A DNA stretch of 61,245 bases. Source: JAJISG01 sp964347345. GTDB taxonomy: Archaea; Thermoplasmatota; Thermoplasmata; RBG-16-68-12; JAJISG01. Made by a program: the position numbers and the translations under genes. Shown piece by piece: positions 25,838-33,003 of this stretch. Each line of letters starts with the position of its first letter. Position 1 is the first letter of the stretch. The DNA is taken from positions 1 to 61,245 of the forward strand of contig CAYFYB010000007.1 of assembly GCA_964347345.1 (NCBI GenBank), given 5' to 3'. The notes below the pieces were generated by a model, which made no database searches, was not told where the DNA came from, and worked only from the letters and a program-made list of their open reading frames with translations.

Positions 25838-26209
25838 CTATACCCCAAGGACAAAGGGCAGGAAGGCCCAGAGCCCGTAAGCGAAGAGGGCGACACCGGC
25901 CCCGATCAAACCTAAGTTGATGACCCTTCTCCACACGGGGGATCCGATGTAGTCGTAGAGGACACCCCTCATCCCGTTGAGTCCATGGAAGACGGCGAAG
26001 CCCAGCAGCAGGCTGTCCGTAGTACCAAAGAGGAGGGCCTGGAGGCGCAACCTCACGCCGGCGACGGTCAGGACGGAGTGAGGGTCCACGAAGTGGAGCC
26101 ATATCACATGGAGGAAGAGAAGGACCACCAGGAAGACGCCCGTGATCCTCTGCATGACCCATAGGAATAGGCTCCACCTCTCAGGCGCGGGAGGGTACGC
26201 TTCCACCAC
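25838..26209 (-). CDS. sdhD: Succinate dehydrogenase membrane subunit D
   Basis: 123 residues with three membrane helices. The first carries VMQRITGVFLVVLLFLHVIW, a typical Ser/Arg...His pattern of the cytochrome b anchor. The second holds FHGLNGMRGVLYDY, matching a motif in the preceding subunit. It helps bind haem b and quinone. The GTG start directly abuts the sdhC stop codon. It is translated between sdhC and sdhA. Confidence 0.85.
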   Translation of the reverse strand: MVEAYPPAPERWSLFLWVMQRITGVFLVVLLFLHVIWLHFVDPHSVLTVAGVRLRLQALLFGTTDSLLLGFAVFHGLNGMRGVLYDYIGSPVWRRVINLGLIGAGVALFAYGLWAFLPFVLGV

Positions 26210-26581
26210 TTACAGACCCCCCATGACTTCCGGGAGGATGATGGCGAGCCCCGTCAGGGCTACTACGCCTCCTAAGGCCATCAGGCTCCAGAAGATGGCC
26301 GCCTGGCGCCTTATTCCGATGCCCAGGTCGAAGAGGGTTATCCGGATGCCGTTGAGCCCGTGGATGAGGACTCCCAGGAAGATGAACCAGTCGACGAGAA
26401 GGAAGAGGGGCTGACGGAAGGTGGCCATGAAATCCTCGAAGGACTGGCCCTGGATTCTCGCCAGCGACATGGCCCCGATGTGGATGAACAGGTAAATGGT
26501 CAAGAGAATGCCAGTAACCCTGTGCATGACGTATGCGAAGGTCCCTGTCTCCTTCAAGGATACCTTCGTGGTCCGCCGCAC
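26210..26581 (-). CDS. sdhC: Succinate dehydrogenase membrane subunit C
   Basis: 123 residues, three membrane helices. HRVTGILLTIYLFIHIG in helix 1 and LIHGLNGIRITLFD in helix 2 provide likely haem-ligand histidines and a quinone-site Arg. First gene of sdhCDAB. The start is GTG (26581); an AATAAATA element on the minus strand (about 26627-26634) lies some 50 bases upstream, leaving a short leader. Confidence 0.85.
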   Translation of the reverse strand: MRRTTKVSLKETGTFAYVMHRVTGILLTIYLFIHIGAMSLARIQGQSFEDFMATFRQPLFLLVDWFIFLGVLIHGLNGIRITLFDLGIGIRRQAAIFWSLMALGGVVALTGLAIILPEVMGGL

Positions 26582-26700
26582 GTACTCCCCAAATCCCCTC
26601 CGCTCAATCAGCTCTCCACCTCCGACTATTTATTACTGGCAATGCGAGGGTTTTGGTCGGGCAAGGCCAGGGTATCAGAAAAACCTATCGAATATAGTCT

Positions 26701-27366
26701 TTAGACGTGCGGTCTGAGCTTCTGGAAGTAAGGACAGTATCCTTGAACCGGACAGGAGGCACAGAGAGGTTGCCTGGCCAGGCAGATCTCCCTTCCGAAT
26801 TTTATCAGTGAGAGGTGGGCGGCGCGCCTCTCTTCGGCAGGGACTAATGCCTCCAAGGAACTATTCACCTCCGCGTAGCTCTTACCTGACGCAACCTCCC
26901 ATCGACGAGCTATCCTCCAGATGTGCGTGTCCACCGGAAAGGTGGGAAGCCCGGCCACCATGGACAGGACCACGTCAGCCGTCTTGGGGCCTACACCAGG
27001 GAGTTTCATGAGGGCCCTACGGGCCTCCTTCAGGGGCAGTCGCAGGAGTTCCATCAGATCCCCGCCATGCCTATCCCGAATCTCACTGGCGATTTGCCTC
27101 AGCCTCGGGGCCTTGGTTCGATGCAGACCAGCGGGCCTCAAGGCTTCCTGCAGCACCTCCAATGGTGCCTCACTCAGCGCCCTGGGAGTGATCTCCATGG
27201 CCTTGCGAAGCCTCTCCAGTGCACGTCTTTCGTTCGCCACCGTGGTGTTCTGAGAGATGACCACGGATACAAGAACCTCGAAGGGGTCCATTTCCCTAGA
27301 CCAGTCTACCGACGGGAACTCCTTCGAGATGATCCCCATTACCCGACGGAAGGTCGCCCTGTCCAT
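26701..27366 (-). CDS. nth: Endonuclease III
   Basis: 221 residues. The helix-hairpin-helix LPGVGPKTADVVL carries the catalytic Lys, and the catalytic Asp is in FPVDTHIWRI. A C-terminal [4Fe-4S] motif of spacing C-x6-C-x2-C-x5-C (CLARQPLCASCPVQGYC) is complete. It removes oxidised pyrimidines and cuts the abasic site. It starts one base after the end of the 3'-phosphoesterase gene, so the two repair enzymes form an operon. Confidence 0.94.
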   Translation of the reverse strand: MDRATFRRVMGIISKEFPSVDWSREMDPFEVLVSVVISQNTTVANERRALERLRKAMEITPRALSEAPLEVLQEALRPAGLHRTKAPRLRQIASEIRDRHGGDLMELLRLPLKEARRALMKLPGVGPKTADVVLSMVAGLPTFPVDTHIWRIARRWEVASGKSYAEVNSSLEALVPAEERRAAHLSLIKFGREICLARQPLCASCPVQGYCPYFQKLRPHV

Positions 27367-27367
27367 C

Positions 27368-27736
27368 CTAGGCCTTCTTGATCAGCAGCCAATGATTGTC
27401 CTTCCACCAGACCAGGGAGTAGTTCCCCTTCATTCTGGTTCCATCGAGCTGGAAGTCGATCAGCTTCTCGTCTCTCTTCCACAGCTTGTAGGTTCCCTTG
27501 TCCCACAGAATGACACGACCAGCTCCGTACTGTCCCTCCTCTATAGTCCCCTCGAAGTCCGCGTATTCCAGGTCGTGGTCCTCCACCTGAATGGCCAATC
27601 TTCTTACTCCTGGCTTCTCCGGGGGTCCCTTAGGCACAGCCCAGCTCTTCAGAACTCCGTCCATCTCCAACCGGAAATCCCAATGAAGGCTTCTGGCGTG
27701 ATGCTCCTGCACCACGAACATGGGCTTTTCGGCCAC
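27368..27736 (-). CDS. Stand-alone LigD-type 3'-phosphoesterase
   Basis: 122 residues, the PE module of bacterial LigD on its own. The catalytic set is complete and spaced as in the Pseudomonas enzyme: His12, His18, Asp20, Arg22, His54 and Tyr58 (EHHARSLHWDFRLEMDG and VEDHDLEY). These enzymes trim 3'-phosphates and terminal ribonucleotides to leave a clean 3'-OH. The GTG start has a TTTTAA element about 25 bases upstream. It is paired with nth, whose product can leave blocked 3' ends, which gives a sensible two-step repair route. Confidence 0.9.
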   Translation of the reverse strand: MAEKPMFVVQEHHARSLHWDFRLEMDGVLKSWAVPKGPPEKPGVRRLAIQVEDHDLEYADFEGTIEEGQYGAGRVILWDKGTYKLWKRDEKLIDFQLDGTRMKGNYSLVWWKDNHWLLIKKA

Positions 27737-27755
27737 GTCTGCAACATGCCCCTGA

Positions 27756-27765
27756 CCGTTAAAAC
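27756..27765 (-). promoter_or_regulatory. Promoter of the 3'-phosphoesterase-nth operon
   Basis: CGTTTTAACG, a palindromic AT element centred about 25 bases before the GTG at 27736. Confidence 0.35.
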
Positions 27766-27814
27766 GGTGTTGTCCTTCCCGCGGTAGTACCCTTATTCTC
27801 GGGGTCAGCGCCTC

Positions 27815-29515
27815 CTAGTACTTCCTCTCCTTCGGCTGGTACTCCGTTATGACGACGTCCTTGTAGGCTAGCTTGACCTTGCCGTCTTCCCGCCAGGCCA
27901 GGGTATGTTTCAGCCAGTCATCATCGTCCCTTTTCGGGTAGTCCGTTCGGAAGTGAGCGCCTCTGCTCTCCTTCCTGGCTTCGGCGCCTATGGCGATGAT
28001 TTCAGAGAATTCTAGCAGGTGTCTCGTCTCCAAGGCGCTGATCAGCTCCGTGTTGAAGGTGCGGCTGCCGTCTTGGGTCCTTATGTCCATGAACCGCTCC
28101 CTGAGCTCATGGATCTTGGCGATACACTTCCTCAGGTCTGACTGATTCCTGAAGATCCCACACAGATTGGTCATGACTTCCTGCAGCTCCGCTCTAAGGA
28201 GTGGGGCGGACTCCTTTCCCTTCGCGCCTCGGAGGTCCTCGATATCCTCCCTCACCCTTCCCTCCAGCTCCTCCGGGAAGGGCTCCTTTTTCGCCTTCGA
28301 GGCGTACTCACCCGCTGCAATCCCAGCCCGTCTTCCGAAGACCACCGCTTCCAGCAGGGAGTTGGTTCCCAGCCGGTTGGCCCCGTGAACGGATACACAG
28401 GCGCACTCTCCCGCAGCATACAGGCCGGGGACAGGCCTTCTATCGGCGCCGATGATGACCTGACCGTTGAGGTCTGTGGGAATGCCCCCCATGGAGTAGT
28501 GGGCGGTGGGCTGGATGGGGACGGGCTCTTTTACCGGGTCCACCCCTAGGAAGCTTATGGTCAAATCCCGTATCTGGGGGAGGCGCTCCTGTATCATCTC
28601 AGGGCCTAGGTGCCGGATGTCCAGGTACACGTAGTCCTTCCCTCCAATGCCCCGCCCCTCCATGATTTCCGTCTGGATTGCGCGGGAGATGAGGTCCCTG
28701 GGAGCCAGCTCCATCTGCTCCTTGGCGTACCTCTCCATGAACCGCTCGCCCTTGTCGTTGAGGAGGTAGCCCCCTTCTCCTCTGGCCCCTTCGGTAACCA
28801 GGATGCCCTGCTGGTAGAGCCCCGTGGGATGGAACTGGACGAACTCCATGTCCTCGACTTGGAGGCCGGCCTCTAGGACCATGGCGAGGCCGTCGCCGGT
28901 GTTGGCGTAGGCGTTGGACGTTATCCTGTAGGCCCTGCCGTAACCTCCTGTGGCGAAGATGACGGCCTTTGCATGGAAGGACTCGATCTCCCCCGTGGCG
29001 ATGTTCATGGCGACTATGCCCGTGCAGGCGCCATTGGCCAGGGCGATGGTCAGGGCATACCACTCGTCGTAGAACCTGACTCCAGCGGTGAGGCTCTGCT
29101 CGTATACTGTATGGAGGACTGTGTGTCCCGTCCAGTCGGCTGCATAGCAGGCCCTGGGCCTGGAATGGCCCCCGAAGGGCCGCTGAGCGATCTTCCCATC
29201 CTCTGTCCGGCTGAAGACGGCCCCCAGATGCTCAAGCTCATAGATGTTCATGGGGGCCTCTTTCACCAGGGTCTCGGCAGCGTCCTGATCAGCCAGGTAG
29301 TCGCTGCCCTTGATGGTGTCAAAGAGGTGGAGATCCAGGGAGTCATCGCTGGCGTTTCCCAGGCTGGCGGCGATACCTCCCTGGGCTGCCCCTGTATGGG
29401 ACCTTAGGGGGTGGAGCTTGGAGACAACGGCGGTGTCTGCCCTCCGGCCTGCTTCGATGGCAGCGCGCAACCCGGCGAGCCCTCCACCGACGATTAGGAC
29501 GTCGTGTGCCCTCAG
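27815..29515 (-). CDS. Succinate dehydrogenase/fumarate reductase flavoprotein (copy 2), apparent CTG start
   Basis: 566 residues. The FAD fold is HDVLIVGGGLAGLRAA and the flavinylation His is in LRSHTGAAQGGIAA, with the SDH-type Gln. The substrate site comprises HPTGLYQQG, RGEGGYLLN, AHYSMGGI and GANRLGTNSLLE. No ATG, GTG or TTG lies between the upstream sdhB-like stop and the fold. The only codon that fits is CTG at 29515, 7 bases behind a perfect AGGAGG. It ends with EYQPKERKY, like copy 1 (RFKPEARVY). No membrane anchor genes accompany it. Confidence 0.88.
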   Translation of the reverse strand: MRAHDVLIVGGGLAGLRAAIEAGRRADTAVVSKLHPLRSHTGAAQGGIAASLGNASDDSLDLHLFDTIKGSDYLADQDAAETLVKEAPMNIYELEHLGAVFSRTEDGKIAQRPFGGHSRPRACYAADWTGHTVLHTVYEQSLTAGVRFYDEWYALTIALANGACTGIVAMNIATGEIESFHAKAVIFATGGYGRAYRITSNAYANTGDGLAMVLEAGLQVEDMEFVQFHPTGLYQQGILVTEGARGEGGYLLNDKGERFMERYAKEQMELAPRDLISRAIQTEIMEGRGIGGKDYVYLDIRHLGPEMIQERLPQIRDLTISFLGVDPVKEPVPIQPTAHYSMGGIPTDLNGQVIIGADRRPVPGLYAAGECACVSVHGANRLGTNSLLEAVVFGRRAGIAAGEYASKAKKEPFPEELEGRVREDIEDLRGAKGKESAPLLRAELQEVMTNLCGIFRNQSDLRKCIAKIHELRERFMDIRTQDGSRTFNTELISALETRHLLEFSEIIAIGAEARKESRGAHFRTDYPKRDDDDWLKHTLAWREDGKVKLAYKDVVITEYQPKERKY

Positions 29516-29516
29516 G

Positions 29517-30248
29517 CTACCGCCTCCTGATGAGGGCAGCGACAGATTGACGTACGGCGGCTCGCCGGAGGCTCTCGATGGCCTCGGTTGGGTTGATGCT
29601 CTTGGGGCAGGAATCGACGCACCTAAAGATGGTGTGGCACCGCCAAACACCGAACTCGTTGTTGATCATCCCGAGCCTTTCCAACCGAGCAGAGTCCCTC
29701 GTGTCAGCTACGAACCTCCAGACCTTGAGGAGGGCCGCGGGGCCCAGATATCTATCATCCGTCCACATCACTGGACAGGAGGAGCTGCACGCTCCGCACA
29801 TGATGCACTGGGCGGGTTCGTCCAATAGCCTCCTCTCCCCAGGGGACTGCAACCATTCCTTCTCCGGCGGAGATGGCTTGGACAACAGGTAGGGCCTGAT
29901 GGACCGGTACTGCCTCCAGAAGAGGTCCATGTCGATTACGAGGTCCTTGACCACCGGATACCCCACCAAGGGCTCCACCTTCACTACCCGTCCCAGGGAG
30001 GCAATCTGGGTCTTACAGGCCAGGCGGTTCGAGTCGTTGATGGTCATAGCACAGGATCCGCATATGGCGCTCCGGCAGGAGGACCTGAAGGCGAGGGAGC
30101 CATCCATCTCGTGCTTTATCCTGTAGAGGCAGTCCAGGACGGTGGCACCCGCTGGCATTTCGAGCTGGTAATCCACATACCTGGCCTTCCCTTCCTCCGG
30201 GGCATATCTGAAAACTCTCAGTACGGTCACGGTTTGCCCCCCTTGCAT
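29517..30248 (-). CDS. Succinate dehydrogenase/fumarate reductase iron-sulfur subunit (copy 2)
   Basis: 243 residues. The cluster motifs are all intact: CRSAICGSCAM with NRLACKTQ, CIMCGACSSSCPV, and CHTIFRCVDSCPKSI. It is very similar to the sdhB at 23.4 kb and clearly a duplication. Its TAG is one base before the CTG that starts the flavoprotein, so the pair is translated together. ATG at 30248. Without C/D anchors it might share the anchors of the first operon or act in the cytoplasm. Confidence 0.92.
   Translation of the reverse strand: MQGGQTVTVLRVFRYAPEEGKARYVDYQLEMPAGATVLDCLYRIKHEMDGSLAFRSSCRSAICGSCAMTINDSNRLACKTQIASLGRVVKVEPLVGYPVVKDLVIDMDLFWRQYRSIRPYLLSKPSPPEKEWLQSPGERRLLDEPAQCIMCGACSSSCPVMWTDDRYLGPAALLKVWRFVADTRDSARLERLGMINNEFGVWRCHTIFRCVDSCPKSINPTEAIESLRRAAVRQSVAALIRRR
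29523..29528 (-). promoter_or_regulatory. Ribosome binding site that defines the CTG start
   Basis: AGGAGG on the minus strand, inside the last codons of the sdhB-like gene, 7 bases before CTG at 29515. The spacing is optimal and no other start codon is in reach. Confidence 0.65.
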
Positions 30249-30342
30249 ATGAGGTAGATTCGGTCAAAAACCTGGCTTGCTCTATTAAAAGTTGTTATCG
30301 TGAGTGTATATACTCGGTCCCCGGCCCGACTGCGGTGGAAAC

Positions 30343-31182
30343 CTACTGACCCAGTAACGACCTGAGCATGGTCACCACGTTCCTCGGCCTCTCCCTGAGG
30401 CGCCTTGAGAAGTATGGGAGCCAACTCGGCCCGTATGGGATGTATTCTAGGACCCGTCGATTCATGGACCTGAGTTCCTCTTTCAGGGGATCCCGGACCC
30501 CGAGGAGCATCTGAAACTCCAGCTTCCGCTCGTACCTCTCCTGGAGGGACAGTCCTTCCCGTATGAGTCCCTCGTCGTGGGTGGCCAGGGCGAACCGGTT
30601 TCCATCCCCGAAGAGGATGCGCATCAACCGCCGATAACTCTCGTCCACATCCCTCTTCCTTCGGTAGGAGATGGAGCCGTCCTCCCGGTAGGCACCCTTG
30701 CAGAGGCGGATGATGCCCCCCGTGGATATCAGAGAGCGGAGGTCCCTTTCAGTCCTCTTCAGGTTGGCTTGGAGGGCCACTCCTGTCTCTGGGTACTTCG
30801 CAAGGCAATCCCGGTATACGTCGAGGGTGGCGTTCGTGTAGCGGGCGTCCTCCATGTCAAGCCAGAGGAAGACACCCACACGACGGCACCGATCTAATAG
30901 CTCACCGATCACCTCCCGGCAATAGTCCTCGCTGATAGTGAGGCCCAGCTGGCTCAGCTTGACGGAAATACAGCTGTCCATGTTCTGGTCCGCAATTCTC
31001 TCCAAAAGGGAGGCATACTCCCCAGCCGAGATTTCGACATCCTCCCGGCGTGTGTGGTGTTCCCCCAGGTAGTTAATTATGGCGCCGATGCCCCTCGAGT
31101 TTGCCTCAACCGACCGTCCGATGGCCTCCTCAGACCCCACCCCGGCCACCCATTGGCGTGCGAACCTAAGGAGGATCTGCAC
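30343..31182 (-). CDS. putA: Proline dehydrogenase
   Basis: 279 residues, a monofunctional FAD-linked TIM-barrel enzyme. Motifs: KLSQLGL, VFLWLDMED (flavin contact), LQANLKRTERDL, RLCKGAYRE, ALATHDEGL, FQMLLGVRD and the C-terminal YGPSWLPYFSRRLRERP that binds proline. It oxidises proline to pyrroline-5-carboxylate with electrons going to quinone or another carrier. The second-step dehydrogenase is not in the window. GTG start. It lies upstream of the anchorless sdhBA pair on the same strand; a gap of 94 bases separates them. Confidence 0.92.
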   Translation of the reverse strand: MQILLRFARQWVAGVGSEEAIGRSVEANSRGIGAIINYLGEHHTRREDVEISAGEYASLLERIADQNMDSCISVKLSQLGLTISEDYCREVIGELLDRCRRVGVFLWLDMEDARYTNATLDVYRDCLAKYPETGVALQANLKRTERDLRSLISTGGIIRLCKGAYREDGSISYRRKRDVDESYRRLMRILFGDGNRFALATHDEGLIREGLSLQERYERKLEFQMLLGVRDPLKEELRSMNRRVLEYIPYGPSWLPYFSRRLRERPRNVVTMLRSLLGQ

Positions 31183-31266
31183 GCACCGGACACCTCCACC
31201 TAAGAGAAAAGCTTTGACCTCGGTAGCAGCGAAGCCTCTAATACGAGGAGGGGCTGTTCATTGTTG

Positions 31267-31761
31267 ATGGGGTACGCCGAATCCCTCCAGCGGGCCAAGG
31301 GGTTGCCTGAAGTCTTCGAAGTGGTGAAGAGGGTAGTCCATGAGAACCTGGGTCACCTGCGGGCAGGCCTCATGCTTGGCCTAGCCGACCTCGGAAACCA
31401 TCCCGCGGGTTTCGTAGGAGCCTTCTACCCGGTCGCCTCCAACGTCATCGTCATGAATAAGATCCCCCTCAGAAGAATAAAGGAGACGAACCCCGATCTC
31501 TACAAGCCCTACGTCTTCAATGTGCTCCTTCACGAGTACCTCCACACCTTAGGATACCTGGAAGAGCGGACTGTGAGGAGAATCGTACTGGAGCTGAGCC
31601 GGAAGGCCTTTGGAGAGGACCACCTGGCGACGAAGATCGCAGAGGACTACTCTCGCTTCTTCCCCAGTCTGGTCTATCCGGACGTCGCTTGGAGTCCCGA
31701 GGAGCTTTCTCTTGAGATCGTGACAGATTTCGACAGGTCTAACGTCTCCTACATAGGTTGA
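31267..31761 (+). CDS. Small HExxH metallopeptidase-like protein
   Basis: 164 residues. The zincin motif HEYLH (about residues 89-93) is embedded in VLLHEYLHTLGYLEER. Upstream lie GFVGAFYPVASNVIVMNK and IPLRRI, which resemble the edge strand of small archaeal zincins. There is no signal peptide and no membrane segment, so it is likely cytoplasmic. Third zinc ligand not assigned. The ATG at 31267 is preceded by two in-frame TTG codons. I do not recognise a named family; peptidase activity is inferred from the motif alone. Confidence 0.7.
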   Translation: MGYAESLQRAKGLPEVFEVVKRVVHENLGHLRAGLMLGLADLGNHPAGFVGAFYPVASNVIVMNKIPLRRIKETNPDLYKPYVFNVLLHEYLHTLGYLEERTVRRIVLELSRKAFGEDHLATKIAEDYSRFFPSLVYPDVAWSPEELSLEIVTDFDRSNVSYIG

Positions 31762-31970
31762 GGTTCATAGATTAAGGGAAACTGCTGCCTGTCCTATCGG
31801 AAGGGTTCTACATTGGTGGCGGCTCAATTGTTGCGAATCAGTTTCTGTTGAATCAGGGGCAGCCAGGTTTCGGACTTCTCGGCATGGCCTTCGCCCATGG
31901 GGCCGACTCCCGGGACGACTCTGAAAAGACTGTTTCCACATCTCAAGGAGCGAACTCACTCGAGCCCGCT
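31762..31970. other. 209-base gap with a possible aquaporin-like remnant
   Basis: A plus-strand frame from 31779 reads KLLPVLSEGFYIGGGSIVAN and then GFGLLGMAFAHG, which recalls the first helices of MIP channels (small-residue-rich GSIVA, then LLGIAFAHG). It continues as non-conserved sequence to a stop at 32007. No start, no pore motif NPA. It may be a relic or chance; I treat it as non-coding. Confidence 0.2.
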
Positions 31971-32270
31971 CTAGGATCTGATGCGAAAGAGGACCTTGCC
32001 GACGATTAATTCCTCTCCAACAGGGCCGAAGGCCCTGCTATCGACGCTAAACTGCTCGTTATCTCCAGCGACAGAATACCCATCCGCCGCAACGTCCACT
32101 ATTCGCTTCACCAAATACCTTTCCTCGTTGGGGTGCCTGAGAACCACGACGTCGCCCTTGGAAGGTCCTCGCAACAGGTACGCCAGCCGGTTAACTATCA
32201 CCTGCTGCCCCTCCATGATGTAGGGCTCCATGCTCCTGTCCTTAACCTTGAAGCGTGTCAGGGGCAGCAT
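31971..32270 (-). CDS. sodX: Nickel superoxide dismutase maturation protease (S26/S24-like)
   Basis: 99 residues. Catalytic Ser13 is in DRSMEP and the general-base Lys55 in YLVKRIVDV. Next come the GDN box and VDSRAFGPVGEELIVG, as in signal-peptidase-like SodX proteins. There is no membrane helix, unlike normal signal peptidases. It lies 25 bases downstream of sodN on the same strand, so its job is very likely to cut the Ni-SOD leader and expose the N-terminal His. ATG at 32270. Confidence 0.88.
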   Translation of the reverse strand: MLPLTRFKVKDRSMEPYIMEGQQVIVNRLAYLLRGPSKGDVVVLRHPNEERYLVKRIVDVAADGYSVAGDNEQFSVDSRAFGPVGEELIVGKVLFRIRS

Positions 32271-32295
32271 GTCAGGACGCCGGTGAGGGTTTTAC

Positions 32296-32823
32296 TCACC
32301 GGGTTTTCGGGTACACCATTTCCCGTTCCGTAGGGTAGTAGGACTTCACGCGGACGGGCGTTACGTCCTTCGTCTTCCAGAAGATTTCCGCTATCTTGTT
32401 GACGGTGTCCAGAAGCTCCTCGGCGACCTTCAGGTCCACGTTCTGTTTCGACTTCGAGCCGAGCCGCATCACCTTCCACACCAGGTTGTGGAGTTCTGGG
32501 AACTTCTCGACGTGCTCCGGTTTGAAGTAGTCGCCCCAGAGGATCCTGATCTCGTGCTTGCAGATCTCTGCATGCTTCTCCTTGATCTCCGTGTACCGAC
32601 CGATGTCGTGGACGTAGTGCTCCAGCTGCTCCGGGTTCAGGTCTTTCTTCGTCTTGCTTGTGAGATCCTCCGTCAGCAGGACCATCCTTATGACGGTATG
32701 GGCCGCCAGCTGTGCGAGATGAGGGTCGTAGATGCCGCAGGGAATGTCGCAGTGAGCGTACGCCGTCTCAGCGGGGAGTACCTTCTCAACGATACGCATA
32801 AACTTCTCTTTGCCTCTTACCAT
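32296..32823 (-). CDS. sodN: Nickel superoxide dismutase
   Basis: 175 residues. The nickel hook HCDIPCGIY is at residues 24-32 of the precursor; cleavage before His24 would give a mature protein of ~152 residues, a four-helix bundle. The rest shows LAQLAAHTVIRMVLLTEDL, the CKHEIRILWGDYFKPEHVEKF region, and a final VKSYYPTEREMVYPKTR. It dismutates superoxide in the cytoplasm. The ATG at 32823 gives a 23-residue leader; the ATG at 32799 gives 15. Paired with sodX. Confidence 0.95.
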   Translation of the reverse strand: MVRGKEKFMRIVEKVLPAETAYAHCDIPCGIYDPHLAQLAAHTVIRMVLLTEDLTSKTKKDLNPEQLEHYVHDIGRYTEIKEKHAEICKHEIRILWGDYFKPEHVEKFPELHNLVWKVMRLGSKSKQNVDLKVAEELLDTVNKIAEIFWKTKDVTPVRVKSYYPTEREMVYPKTR

Positions 32824-33003
32824 CCTTGAACCTCCAAACGCCCTGGGCCTCGGGCCCATGAGGGCGGTTGAGCGTTGCGTCGAATGCACTCGCCCCTCTA
32901 AAGGTTTAGGGATATGAGAGCCGGCTCTTGCGCCCGAGGCCAGGACCCCGAGACCTAAGAACTTTGAAATAGTCTTCACGCCTAAATCGCCCAGGGATTT
33001 ACC

